A DNA stretch of 64,000 nt from Gari tellinella (lineage: Eukaryota; Mollusca; Bivalvia; Cardiida; Psammobiidae), in the NCBI GenBank assembly GCA_922989275.2, contig OV277858.1, positions 103,402,794-103,466,793 of the forward strand. The letters are read 5' to 3'. Made by a program: the position numbers and the translations under genes. This document shows, piece by piece, positions 10,656 through 22,595 of the stretch. The first letter of the stretch is position 1; every line of letters begins with the position of its first letter. The notes beneath the pieces were generated by a model. That model was not told where the DNA came from. It worked only from the letters and a program-made list of their open reading frames with translations, and searched no databases.

Positions 10656-12760
10656 TGGCTGAATTACTCACATACCTTGCTCAATATATAATTTTCAGCA
10701 TTTTCTACAATTATTCAGTCATGACTTAAGCTTTGGATTTATATGTATAAGTTAAAAAAGCAGTTCGGGCTTTTATTGTTATAAGACTGATCTGGATAAA
10801 ACACATATTAAGTTAATTTTTCAAATACACACATCTGTTTAACGTTTAAAAGAAATCGGCCGTATTTAGGCGTAACTTTAATCTTTAGCATGCCTGTGAT
10901 TGGCGTGTTCTATAACTGCTTCGAAAAGGTCGGATTCAGATAGGACGGCGAATAAATATATATTTCAAATGAATCCAAACATTGATACTCTCATTATATT
11001 TCCAACTGAAAATTAGAAAGATACTTTGAGAATTGATGAAGAAAACACAACTTTCTCCCCAAAACTAAACTATTTACTCCTACATTGCCTTATCCCGATT
11101 ACAAATTGTAATTCGTAAACAGTTTGAATCTTGACCAGACGCCGCGGAAACGCGGCGTCTGGTCAAATTTCAAACTGTTTGACACTTATTCAAATATTTC
11201 TTATGTCAAAACACCTGAATTTAAACTTTAGAAAAAAGGCAGACGACAATTGTTTACAGCAGATGACGTCACGACAGTGAAGGGGTTAACATATGTACTG
11301 TTCTTACTATTTACCCTTAATGTGATGGATACCAGTATGTATATGTTTTTAAAAACATAGTAGATCATATTCAGAGGGTTCCCACTGAGCTCCTCTAAAT
11401 AGGGTCTTTTTCTGCAATTTTGTCTAAAACCTGCCCTTTAAATCAACATAAACTGATCTATTTTCATAGAAGGAATAGTCCATTTGAGCATTTCAGCATA
11501 TTATGGGTTAAAGTAAGGTATTCTTTCTGCGCCCTTGAGCGCAATTATCGTAATTATACACAATTTTTCTGTCATGATCACGTGAAGGTAAATTCTCTTA
11601 CAATTTAATTTTAGCCTTTCCGATTCGTCTGCTAAAAGATTATCGTGTGCATTTATATTTTAAGATTTTATTGAATGTTGACCGAAAACAGTTCGATTAG
11701 AGTGTCAAAGCATGTTTAGATTATGATAAGGTGTTTAGTTACTCGATATCTGCGGTTAGGAAACAAACTGTTTGCAAATGGCTAAAAAGTTGCTTTCAGC
11801 AGGATTAGAGAGTAAGATCGTACAGTTAAAATTGCGTTCAGAAACAATTTAATAAAGAGATTAGGGATTCTCTATAGACCAATGACTCTTAGATATCCTT
11901 TCCAAGCCTATAACGTATAAAACGTTTTGAAGTTTATGGCAAATTTTGGCTTTCGTAGAATGAAAAGTTATCATTCTCACATCGCGTTGGAAGACTTTTC
12001 TGAAAGGCCAGGTTTGGCACTTCTTATTTCTAGAATATCAATGATCTCTTGCAAAATGTGACACTTTCAGGCAGCATTAAACATGGGTCCAGGCACAAAC
12101 TTGAAGATTGGTAAAATGCAAATGCCAGATGGGCCGAAACTGTCCATCTTTCTACTTTCGGTTTAAAATGTACGCGATCTTTTTGTCAAAATCTGTTATA
12201 ATAGCTCTCATGCTTGAATTCTGTAACAATGACATGTCAACACAAACTCAAAAAGCTCAAACTGAGCTCAAACTGAGCTCAGAATCGTCTTTTTTAACTT
12301 TAACGGACAGAATGCTTTCCACTTTCGGTTTCGTTTTGACCTGTCAGAGTAGTTTTGAGATGTCAGAGTGAAGCGTTTATTCAGTAAGTAGTGTCTGTGC
12401 TATGTGTACAAAATGGGTCAGGCTTGCTAAGGATAGTTATGGGATAAATGTAAGTTGGAAACATATACATGTACATATATTGCATGCTGGGTATTTTTTC
12501 CTCTGCAACAGTTGTTGTCTGCTATTGTTCCAACACAATATTTCAAATAAATTCTTTCAAAACAAAGTGGGAGTGTCAAACGGTTTGGATTCCGATGAAT
12601 CGCCGCGTAATGCGGCGTCTCACTCGTATTTGCAAAGGTAATCGCTAGCCTAACGGGACATATCTGCCGCTAGCATGGTAAGAGTTAAATGTGCACCAAC
12701 ACTTTTTGTTTCAAGATCGTCCATATAGCGTTTGAAAAGACGTTCAATCTAAATCTACAA
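10656..12760 (-). repeat. 5' flank of Cav-A with inserted MITEs
   Basis: 10656-11070 and 11290-11890 resemble the 5' flanks of Cav-D (27520-28500) and Cav-C. A core-alpha element sits at 11080-11287 (hairpin GACCAGACGCCGCGGAAACG) with the GTGAAGGGGTTA end found in several copies. From 11895 to 12440 is sequence absent from the copy at the window start (an insertion there or a deletion here). 12475-12690 is the TGCATGCTGGGTA element. Confidence 0.6.
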
Positions 12761-13330
12761 CTTGCGAGAACGCTGGAAACACGACGATTTGCCGCTAAAA
12801 TTCGAACTAATTCTGATGTTACTAACAGGACGATAGTGAGACTCTACCCACTTGAAGTTATAGAATAACAATTAATAACTAGAGAACTAATACGTGATTA
12901 CAGGTGTTAATTAAAATACAGCGACAGTACAGTTAGATTTTCATCAGAGACTTTATTAGATCTACGTTGTTCCAAGAGACTGTGATATTGATATTTAGCA
13001 AAGTAGATACTATTGTGATAAAGTTAAAAGACAAGTAAGAAAGTAATAATTTGATTAAACGAAGGGCTTAACAAATTTTCTAATTACTTTGTGCAGTCAA
13101 ATTTGCAAACATTTTGTGGCCCCGAGTATGTCGGGATTGCGTAACGCCGAGCGACGCCGTGGCGCGACCGCCAATAGGTCGCGCGTCGTTACGTCATATA
13201 CATATAAACATGTTTTGAGAATCAGAGTTGTAGTTAGAGTTAACGAAGAAGATTGTGAATTAAAGAGTAAAGATTTGGAGAAGTTTCAGAGTCAACATTC
13301 ACCCGACAACAGTAGTATTATTGATACGAG
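12761..13330. other. Intergenic stretch, nothing recognised
   Basis: Single-copy within the window apart from a GC-rich patch at 13140-13200 (CGCCGAGCGACGCCGTGGCG with partial self-complement). An 87-codon open frame over it has no recognisable domain or splice context. Confidence 0.4.
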
Positions 13331-14521
13331 CGTCAATCAGTTTGTACTCTGATCACACACCACGTGTGATTACACGGCAAACTCCAGTCGCAGATGACGA
13401 TGGAAGGGTTGATGCGGGGTAGAATGTAATACAGTAACAATTGTACGAATCCACCATGAGTGTTGATGTAGGATAGGAATTTTCTCCCCCGCGGGTCAGA
13501 GATATTTCTGATCCGAGGGGGAGAAATGCCTGTCCTACATCAACTTAACGAATTGTTGATTTTTTTCTCCCATTTGAATCATAAAAACATGATACAAAAA
13601 ACGAAATAATTGCAGTTTGTATGCGCTTTTTCCGCCAAAACACGACTTGGTTTATATTAACGTCATAGAAACGTCATTTAGTTACCCGCGTTATGCAGCG
13701 CTGATTGTAAGCTGGGCAAACAATAAAAGACGTCACGTGGTATGGAGGATAGAATCATTCCACATGGGGAAAATCTCAAACCCACAAGGGCGAAAATGGG
13801 AGAAAACAATATTCCAAATAGGGATTTAAACTAACAGTAAACTATAAAATTACTGTATTATAATATTTCGAGCCCTAAGGGACTGTCAAAGAAAACATGT
13901 CCAAATACACGTCACATTTTTGTTACAGGCATTTTGTTAAAAAATCGGAGAGATTTTATGGCTGAATGCATGCAACAAAAATGTGATGTGATTTTCGACA
14001 TGATTTTCTTTGCAAGTGACGGCTGTACACAAAACTTACTGTACATATAACCTTTGAAGTTGGACCAGAACGCTGTGAAAATAACAACATAGCAAATGTA
14101 ATAAGTATAAGTTAAATTTATTGATATCACAGAATCACAGTTAAAAATAATAAAAACTATGTTATAAAGAAGATAAAGCCTCTGTTGAATTTGAGCAGGT
14201 TACATGTCATGTCCATCAGTATATTGTGTTTTGAATATTTCGAAAGTAAAGCCGAGTTTACAGAAAGAATACCACTTTCCCCTTAACACAGCTCATAACT
14301 CCCAGTCTATCACAGCTGATCATCAAACCATTCCTGAACGAACACACATTGTCAAAAGTTGAGAAAACGCACAGTAGTGTAATGTACATCGCACCGTCAA
14401 CAATTCTAGAAATAGTCACTGTTTTAATAAATATAGTTAATGCAACATAATTTCGAAGAAATTATCAGTCGAACGATACACATTTTGCCACTACGAATTC
14501 TCAACATCTGTTGAAGAGTTT
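13331..14521 (-). repeat. 3' flank and 3'UTR of Cav-B with two inserted hairpin elements
   Basis: It matches 5373-6200 (Cav-X) apart from an insertion of about 360 bp at 13445-13805. The insertion holds a near-perfect hairpin at 13460-13543 (TTGATGTAGGATAGGAATTT with complement) and a separate element at about 13562-13807 with ends TTTTCTCCCATTT and AAATGGGAGAAAA. The shared poly(A) signal is at 14122-14117 on the minus strand, and the block CAGCTGATCATCAAACCATT at about 14311. Confidence 0.7.
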
Positions 14522-15827
14522 CTATCCCTTTCTTATCTTGATACGACTCAAGACCATCCCACATCCTTCGCAGCATGGTACTAAACAGCAGCTTACGCAG
14601 ATAGAGTTGATCCTAGAAATGCACCCAGCTGTGATGGAACATTCTCGCATGCATGGGGTCCAGCACCAGACGTGGTTGAAAGCCAGACCAGCAAACCCAC
14701 AGCCCCACCAAAGAGCTATGCAGATTCAACACAAACAGGTACAGATCTTATAGCAGAGACGCTTGCCGCATTCGAAGCATTTGTAGCTGTTCCTGCAGTC
14801 ACAATCCATGGACTTGACGCCCTCGAGCTCTCCGAAAACATCTTCAAATAGTACCTGGTTATAAAAAATGAAACAACTTTAATTTGTGTTAGAAGCATTA
14901 CAAAGAGAATATCCTATTGTGACAGTTCTTACACTGACAACACTGAATGCACTATTACAGTATCATAGTAAGCTCAACAAAACTTTTCTACTTTGTGTTA
15001 AGTGGTCACGATTTGAAGACGCATGTAGATTTCTAACGACTGATAAATTCTTATTGCAAAACGGAATTTAAAAGTATTTATCATGTACTCAATAAATCCG
15101 TCGGGTTTTCATGCTTGCAAATTTATTTGACCCCTTAAATTTCAAATGAACATTTCCAGTTCACATTTAATCTGGTCTTATATTACTATTTAGAACATCT
15201 TTACTTTACAATATTTTGAAAAATGACAAAGCAGAATATTTTATTACAGAAGCAGGGCAAACAAGTGAAGAAATAATTTTCAATCATATCTTTTATTAAA
15301 CCATATTGTCTGTTTCCCGTTAAAACGAAACGTATTGCACTCACAATGCAATATTAGTTAAAAACTGACTGCTATCTAAAGACGAATAAGGATTATTTAT
15401 TATATATTAGTATGAGTGTCAAATAGTTTGGAGACTGATCAGACGTCGAGCTAATGAGCATTTGATCAATCTCCAAACTGTTTACATGTAATACCCGTTT
15501 TTGGAGAGCACACACGTTGGATGGGAAATAATGAGTTTCATGATTTGTATGAAAAGTTTGTGCTTTTCATATAAATATACAATAGCAACTGTCATGGAAG
15601 TCTTATACGTAAATATTGCCAATTAAGTATAAAACAGCCGAAATAAATGACCAATATGCATATATTAAGCTCATTGAAAAAATTATAATTTATGCCTTAA
15701 CAATAACACAGGAACAATAATTTCTATGGCAACATTGCCAATCACGCTTATCTAATTAAACCGTTTTAATTAATTACCTGTACAGATTGTTCGGATCACG
15801 ACACTCCATATCTAATTTGTCTGCCAT
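14522..15827 (-). pseudogene. Cav-B: caveolin family pseudogene
   Basis: It has the same two-exon layout as Cav-A, C and D: exon 1 remnant 15778-15827 (MADKLDMECRDPNNLY), exon 2 remnant 14522-14854 (333 bp), with donor GTAATT and acceptor TATAACCAG. Two independent lesions break it. Exon 1 is 50 bp instead of 60, a 10-bp deletion relative to Cav-C near its 3' end, which shifts the phase. Exon 2 has TGA at 14728-14726 where the intact copies have GGA (the Gly of GICIAL), in the middle of the membrane hairpin. It also has missense changes at conserved places: GEP to GEL in the signature and the scaffolding Trp to Cys (DCVW to DCDC). The rest of exon 2 stays close to Cav-C, so the death looks recent. 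Confidence 0.9.
15380..15540. repeat. Core-alpha palindrome in the Cav-B intron, shared with Cav-C
   Basis: AATAGTTTGGAGACTGATCA and its complement lie at 15417-15490, with flanks ACTGACTGCTATCTAAAG and TTGGATGGGAAATAATGAGT. The same element and flanks occur in the Cav-C intron at 20970-21160, so it inserted before these two genes separated. Confidence 0.75.
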
Positions 15828-15929
15828 TTTTAAACTGTCAGCCTGCTACCTCTGTATAATGTTCCAGTTTTCTATGATGTCCTTCAAACCCGAGGCCCCA
15901 CCTGTTCTGTGGTGACGACGAGAGAAGTC

Positions 15930-15990
15930 AGTTTTAATATACCGTGACCTTCTGTCAATCATAACTGTTGCTAGTCAATGTATCATTGAG
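15930..15990 (-). promoter_or_regulatory. Cav-B promoter block (relic)
   Basis: Minus-strand TATATTAAAAC lies about 105-110 bp upstream of the start, and CATTGACTAGCAACAGTT about 137 bp upstream, as in Cav-A, C and D. Confidence 0.55.
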
Positions 15991-17334
15991 GGCCCTCTAA
16001 TCAGGGGTTTCACTGTTTGTCCTTTTGCAATATATTATAAGAAACAACCCTATATAGTCTTAAATGGACCAGCCATGATTGAAAACTGGAATTGTACATT
16101 GGAAGTTTCAAGGTATAATGAATGAATCATAAACGGGAATAAATAAGGGATTCTGTACCAGCCTATAGACACGTGACTTCATGTTCGTACAAAAAACTCC
16201 TCAGTGAGCATTAAACTTTTACTAGTTTCAAGACCGTGCATCCATCTTTTTTTTTTAAAAAAACAACAAACCCAGTACATCTCAGGTTTGATTGTTGAAT
16301 TACATTTGAGAAGACAATTGATTGATTGATAATTTATATCATCTTAACCCCTGCACTGCCTTACCCCGACTACAACGGTTATTTGCAAACAGTTTAAATC
16401 CTGATTGGACGCCGCGTAACGCGGCGTCCAATCAGGATTCAAACTGTTTGACACTCATTTCAATATTTCTTAAGTCAAAATCGCTAGAATTAAATTTAGA
16501 AAAACAACAGCAGACGACAATTGCTAAAACTTGATGACGTCACGGCAGTGAAGGGGTTAAAACATGTTACGTCTGGTCATATTTTGAAAACCGCAAGTAA
16601 GAAGTTGAACACTTAGAAATTTGTTAAGTGTATATATTTCTTTGAATGTTGCCAATATTTGAAAATTAGGGGATATACAGACCACTTTCAGTAAACTGAC
16701 CTCACAAAAAGAGAAAAAATGAACGTATTTAATAAAACTGACATCTTAAATCAGCACAAAGATAAAACTGAAAGCACCTTTATCAGTTTTCTGATTCACA
16801 TTTACCCCGCATTAAATTGTCTACAGTGTCCTTACGAGTTTAAAACATATACATTATATGACTGCGTACAATACGAGTTTATTCGAGTTTTGAAACAATT
16901 GTTTGGAACATAATAGTTTGGAGCCTGATCAGACACATACATGTATTTAGTCGTCATCTGATCAGACTTGAAACTGTTTGTAACGGACAAAGTCTTAGCC
17001 GCAAAAGTGCTTACATTTGAAAATATTAACGGTTTTCCGATCTGTACCATTTGGGTAAGCCTTTTTAAAATTCTTTTTAACACTTTAGCTGCACATTCTG
17101 TTTTACTTTCAATCTGCTTAAAGTGGTCACATATTTTCAAAACTAAAATCAGGCTATGGTGTAATGGGTTATAGCAGGCGGTCGAGCTTGACGGTGAACT
17201 ATTAATTACACATATGAGTTAGAAATGAATTCATGTATAGGAAACATAATACATTGTATTTAATATTGGTAACTGGAACATACTAATGCTGAAGGATGTG
17301 CGTATATTAAAGTTAAAATGGGGCCTAGATCAGA
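15991..17334. repeat. 5' flank of Cav-B with several MITE-like elements
   Basis: A GAGGGCCCTCTAATCAGGGG half palindrome is at about 15990-16015. A core-alpha element at 16345-16560 has ends AACCCCTGCACTGCC and AGTGAAGGGGTTA and a perfect hairpin (ATTGGACGCCGCGTAACGCG). Another core-alpha hairpin is at 16915-16985, and a decayed core-beta element at 17040-17175 ends TAATGGGTTA. No gene is recognised; the short open frames follow the palindromes. Confidence 0.6.
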
Positions 17335-17605
17335 CTCGCTAAGTCGTATGTGCAAACTTAAGTTTAAATCGTACGCTTGTTCGTGCTCGCTAAGTCAGAT
17401 GTGCATACTTAAGTTTAAAACGTACGCTTGTTCGTGCTCACTAAGTCAGATGTGCATACTTAAGTTTAAAACGTACGCTTGTTCGTGCTCGCTAAGTCAG
17501 ATGTGCATACTTAAGTTTAAAACGTACGCTTGTTCGTGCTCGCTCAGTCGTATGTGCATACTTAAGTCTAAAACGTACGCTTGTTCGTGCTCGCTAAGTC
17601 AGAAG
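17335..17605 (+). repeat. 51-bp minisatellite, about five copies
   Basis: The unit runs TCGCTAAGTCAGATGTGCAT, then ACTTAAGTTTAAAACGTACG, then CTTGTTCGTGC, 51 bp in all, with only a few substitutions between copies. Since 51 is a multiple of three the array is open on the plus strand and reads as a 17-residue repeat (LSQMCILKFKTYACSCS). There is no homologous protein that I recognise and no splice or promoter context, so I call it a minisatellite and not a gene. Confidence 0.85.
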
Positions 17606-18440
17606 TGTGTTTACCAAACTTTGACAAACCTAGCCTAGTTGAAGCTCGCTGACATCAAAGATGATATGTCGATCTTATCGTTGAGATTGCGTTTTAATTG
17701 TTATTTGTTATTGAAGACATTTTGAAATGACTGTTAAATAGTTTGGAACCAACACGAGTTTGTATGTATAAGACAACACATTTGAATATCTATTTGACAA
17801 ACCGATTCAAAGTCCTTTAAATATTGGTAGCATTGTTCATTGGCTTGAATCTTGCTTTAAAAAAATCACACATAGTGTTCGTTATAATGGTGCTTATTGT
17901 GTAACTTCACCTTAATGTCACTATAGGACACATATTGAATATTTAAACTGTCGCTGCCAAGTTTTATCGTCAGCTTTAACCCTATTGCCGTTTAATATCG
18001 CCAGCATTAGTAGTGTCGTCTAATATTTCTAGGGTCAGCTTTAGGGCTGTTTTGAATGAGGAGATGTCGATACGAGTGTCAAACAGATTGGATCCTGATC
18101 AGACGCCGCGTTATACGGTGTCTGATCAGGATTCAAACTGTTTGCAAAGTCGCATTATGGCGCCGTTGGTAGTGAAAGAGTAAGAACTTTTTTATCTGGA
18201 TCGGAACTGTGTTTAACAGTCAAGTCGCGCATAGGAGAAGTGTTAAGTCTGTTGCACAATTAATGCTGAACAAAATCAATCAAATGTCAGAGAGGATCTT
18301 CTACATGACTGTCGTCATACAGAAAGTGCAATCAGCGTTACCAAAGTTTCATACTCCCCTTAATGAAAACACACAATGTCTGATACGGGTCCAAACTGTT
18401 TGAAACGTGTACATAGGCATTTCAAGCAAATCTTTCATAA
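17606..18440. repeat. Core-alpha MITE (17940-18185) in otherwise featureless DNA
   Basis: The element has ends TGCCAAGTTTTATCGTCAGC and GGCGCCGTTGGTAGTGAAAG around the hairpin GGATCCTGATCAGACGCCGC. A related copy is at 38490-38710. The rest of this stretch shows nothing I recognise. Confidence 0.6.
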
Positions 18441-18775
18441 CACAAATTAACCCATTTAACCCTTTCCCTCATAGAAACGACTTTTAGCGTATTTGATATA
18501 TTCCTCCGCTGAAGAAAAATAGTTCCAGTTAATATCCTTATGAACAATTGCCATATCAATTATTTATATATAACCTAGCAGATGGTAGGTTAAAGCAGGC
18601 TGAAAGTAAAACTTACTTTCAACCTGCTTTAGTTGATCACATGCCTTTAATTTTATAAACAGGTTATTGGGTAAAGGGTTAAGCATAGTGTCTATTAAAC
18701 AAGTGTAGATCCTTATGAGATATCGCGTTATTCGGCGTCTCATAAGGCTCTACACCGTTTGTTATTGCATATGAA
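18441..18775. repeat. Core-beta MITE followed by a short CTCATAAGG palindrome
   Basis: 18450-18680 has ends AACCCTTTCCCTCATAGAAA and GGTAAAGGGTTAA, with the hairpin AGCAGGCTGAAAGTAAAACT. 18700-18765 carries GATCCTTATGAGATATCGCG and its complement. Confidence 0.65.
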
Positions 18776-20494
18776 ATATGTTTTGTATGGAAAAACACTT
18801 CATGTACAGTGTTCTTGGAACACTTTTGTATATCTGAAGTGAGATTTTCTAGCAAGCACACTATGATAGTTTATTTCAATAGCATGGCATAAATGGTCTA
18901 AAAGAATGTTACACAAGCTAACATCATGGCCGACACTATTTTAGCAGGGTTAAAAGTGAACAGCAGTATGACAATAGAGACACATGGCAATATATAACGA
19001 AAGTTTAATGTTTAATCCGCTTTTAATAGACAATTCAAATTTTGAAATAAATCTCGATTATGTTTTGACTGTTTACTGTTATTTCTGCAATACAATAAAA
19101 ATGGCAAACATTGCAGATCCTGTTCAGAGGACTCCTGATCCGTGTCTACACTGTTTGCAATGGGTAATTATACTCGTCACAGGTACAGTGTTTGTAAATG
19201 ACAAGTATACTCGTCGCTAGGGTTGAATGTGTTAGTATTTCACCGCCATACGCTAAGAAAAGGAGACTTGACATACAGTTTTGATCAATATCAATCGCCG
19301 TATAACGCAGGATCTGATCTGGGCCCAAGGTTACAAAGCCTTTGAGTTGAGACTAAAGTCATTTTCAAACATTTGATTGGTCAGATTTGGGTCTAGCTTA
19401 TCTAACCAATCAAATGCTTGGAACAAAATCAGACTCAATTCAAACGCTTTATAACCTTGGCCCCAGACATGAAACTATTTGTCACTCGAATCAATGTTTC
19501 TGCGGTAAAAACTACCGAGGTTTAAATTGTGTGAAAAGCAGGGGCCCGTTTCATAAAACTTCTTACGACAAATGTTGTCGTAAGTCAGATTATAAAAGTC
19601 TCAATAATTATTTATTTCTCCATCTAATCTTGTGTTGTGACATCTTTTTGGAATCGTCTTGAAAAGACGATTCTAAAGAGATGTCACAAGACAAGATTAG
19701 ATACAGAAATCAGAAATTAAATTTATTTTAAAGTTTTGACTTACGACAACATTTGTCGTACGAAGCTTTATGAAACGGGCCCCAGTAGACTAAGGTTCTA
19801 TGGACTGTTAAATATGGCGTTGAATGGGTTAATGCAGGGCAGAAGTAATACAGAAATTACCGCTGTACACACATTTTAATGTACATTAACATGTACTTTA
19901 CATTTGTCTATCTGGGCGTGACAATGATCACATAACAAAGATTGAAATGAATAAACAAATTTTATTTATCATAATTGACAGAGACAAGTGTACACATTTC
20001 AAAAGTACGTAACAAAAACATTTCGTGAAAGGTTACAACTAAAATAGAATTCTTTCATTTTGCTTTGATGTTGACTTCAAGTTACATTCCATGTCCATCC
20101 ATACATTGTGTTGTGAAACATTTTGATTCTTAAAATTCCAATTCTATGTGAACAGAGGTTAGAATTGTTAATGAAAGTATGAGTGAGTAGAGTAGGAATG
20201 GAAAATAACCTCAACAGCTGTTGCAAGCTGAGTCACATGGAGAATATCCCTGTTCTCCCGTAGAATAGTTCAGAAACTCCAATTCTTTCATAGCTGATCA
20301 TCAAACCATCCCTGAACGAACAAACATTGTCAGTAGTTGAGAAAGCGCACACTAGTTTAATGTACATCATACCGGCAACACATGCTATGATAAAAACCAA
20401 TGCATAGATGAAGAATACCTCTTATACAGCATAAAGTCATTCGAACGATAAACATTTTGCCACCGCGAATTCCCATCAAACTGTTGAAGAAGGA
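18776..20494 (-). repeat. 3' flank and 3'UTR of Cav-C, with inserted elements
   Basis: 18900-18990 and 19800-20494 resemble the 3' flank of Cav-A and Cav-D (minus-strand poly(A) signal at 19966-19961; conserved block around 20296). Inserted are: a GCAGATCCTGTTCAGAGGAC palindrome at about 19100-19220; an inverted-repeat element at about 19320-19466 (CCAAGGTTACAAAGCCTTTG); and the element at 19540-19783. Confidence 0.65.
19540..19783. mobile_element. Inverted-repeat element with GGGGCCCGTTTCATAAA ends
   Basis: The left end GGGGCCCGTTTCATAAAACT and TTACGACAAATGTTGTCGTA is complemented by the right end ACGACAACATTTGTCG and TTTATGAAACGGGCCCC. A second inverted repeat lies inside (TCTAATCTTGTGTTGTGACA with its complement). 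About 244 bp, no coding capacity. A right half-copy sits in the Cav-D intron at 24815-24932. Confidence 0.8.
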
Positions 20495-21449
20495 CTATCC
20501 CTTAGCTATCTTGATTCGACTTAAGAACATCCCACAGCCTTCGCAACATGGTACTAAACAGCAGCTTACGAATATAGAGTTGATCTTAGCAATACATCCA
20601 GCGGTGATTGACAATTCTCGCATGCATGGGGTCCAGCACCAGACGTGGTTGAAAGCCAGACCAGCAAACTCACAGCCCCACCACAGAGCAATGCAAATTC
20701 CGCATAAACATGTACAGATTTTATAGCAGAGACGCTTGCCGCATTCGAAGCATTTGTAGCTGTTTCTCCAGACACAATCCATGGATTTGACGCCCTCGGG
20801 CTCCCCGAAAACATCTTCAAATTGAACCTGGTTACAAAATGACAAAGCAGAATGTTTTATCGCGGAATACGAGCAAATAGAAGTGAAGAAATAATGTTAC
20901 TTTATTCAACCCTGATTGCCTGTTACCCGTTAAACCTAAACGTAATGCATATTCAATGCAATATAAGGTAAAAACTGACTACTATCTAAAGGCGAAAACG
21001 GTTTATTATTATATCTAAGAATGAAAATCAAACAGTTTGGAGGCCGATCAGACGTGGAAATCATGAGCATTTTTTAGCATCAATCTCCAAACAACTGTGT
21101 ACATATTTGATACCCGTTCTTGGAGACCACACATGTTGGGTGGGAAATAATGAGTTTAATGTCTTTTATAAAATGTGTGTATATATATATTTATATCAGC
21201 ACATGTTTTGAAGGTCTTATAAATATTGTCAAACAAATCTAAAACAAACGAAATATGATACCAAGTTAATATCCCAAGCTCAAATGAAGAAAAAATTGTA
21301 TCATGCTATAAATAATAATCGAGGAACACTAATTTCTATGGCAAAATTTCCAGTCACACTAAACCAATTAAAACGTTTGGATTAATTACCTGCACATGGC
21401 TGTTCAGATTATTTGGATCACGATGTTCCATATCTAATTTGTCTGCCAT
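20495..21449 (-). CDS. Cav-C: caveolin family protein, two exons
   Basis: Exon 1 is 21390-21449 (20 codons, MADKLDMEHRDPNNLNSHVQ) with donor GTAATT; exon 2 is 20495-20827 (110 codons plus TAG) with acceptor TTTGTAACCAG; phase 0; 130 residues. It has the signature FEDVFGEPEG right after the junction, the scaffolding equivalent starting DCVWRNSYKC, the membrane hairpin (GICIALWWGCEFAG) and a tail ending SRIKIAKG. The role is as for Cav-A: a membrane-shaping, oligomer-forming scaffold at the plasma membrane, inferred from family. There are 17 cysteines. The intron is short (562 bp) and shares a core-alpha insertion with Cav-B. Differences from Cav-A are few in exon 2 but exon 1 is clearly of the Cav-B type, so B and C are sisters and C is the intact one. 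Confidence 0.93.
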
Positions 21450-21551
21450 TTTGAGGCTGTAAGTCTACTTCCTCTGTATAATATCAGGTATACACAGATG
21501 TCCTTTCGAAACGGATGTCCAATCTGTTCTGTGATAACGACCAGCTAAGTA

Positions 21552-21617
21552 AGTTAAATATACTGTGCCCTTCTCTCAAACATAACTGTTGCTAGTCAAT
21601 TACCATTTAGTTAGCTG
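21552..21617 (-). promoter_or_regulatory. Cav-C promoter block
   Basis: Minus-strand AGTATATTTAACTT lies about 110 bp upstream of the ATG and TAATTGACTAGCAACAGTTA about 136 bp upstream, in the same arrangement as Cav-A, B and D. Confidence 0.6.
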
Positions 21618-22595
21618 AAATGCGTAAATTACATACTCAAAAAGTGTTTTTCTATAAGAAAACGTCAAATTTTTCACATGTTCAGTTATGGCTAAACCTT
21701 ATTGATGTATGAACAATTGGTGTGGTTAGTTATTATAAAACTTATCTGGATTAATATATTTTGTAGTATGATTTTCAAAATGCAGAAAAGGGTTTTAAAT
21801 AAGATTTGAATTCCGCTAATTGAGGCGTCAATTTAATCTTTAGCATGCTTTTAGTAGATTTATAACTGTTGTAAAGTGTTTAGATCAAGATAGCTGAATA
21901 TATATTTAATTTAAATGAACCCAAAACATGACTTTTTGATTATATATCCCACCTGATGTGAAGATAATGATGCTACATGTATGGTAACGGCTGCTGATGA
22001 AATCTGCTTTTCAATCGACATATACTCTTTTTATCAACCCATTTAACCTGTGAACCAGTATATTTATACATTACAAACAAAATAGACCCTGTTCAGAGTA
22101 CTCCTTAAGGAACAATCTGAATAGGATATACACTTTTTAATTTATTTCTCTGGAATATTGCCTTTAAAATCAGCATGACCGTGTCTGTTTTCAAAACTGG
22201 AAGAATCAATTTTAATAAAGTTAAATAGGGTCTCTCTCGCGCCCTTGGGCGTAATTATCTCAATTATACATACTTTTCTTCATGACCACGTGACGGTAAA
22301 GTCTCATACTTTTATGTTTAGCCATTTCAGTTCGTCTGCTTTAATATTTGTCATCTGCATTAATGTTTTAATATTTGTGGAATTCTGGCTGAAGACAGTT
22401 CGGTGAGAGTTTAAATCCTGATTAGGATTCAATTACGGATTCAGTATAGACAAGTAACGTCACAATATGAGAAAAATGTATTACTTGTAAATATACGTCC
22501 AGTCATATTTTGAAATCGCAAGAATTTAATTGAGTGTTGAGTGTATATTATTTCTTTGAATGTTGCCAATCGTTGATAGCCCTTAACTCCGTAGA
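21618..22595 (-). repeat. 5' flank of Cav-C
   Basis: Best matched by 6210-6925 (Cav-X): shared CATGACC...GTGTCTG, TTAAATAGGGTCTCTC and ATTTCTTTGAATGTTGCCA blocks. No coding sequence recognised. Confidence 0.6.

Noticed and set aside
13089..13352. 87-codon open frame with GC-rich start
   Set aside because: No domain, no splice signals, no copy elsewhere; partly explained by a self-complementary GC-rich patch.
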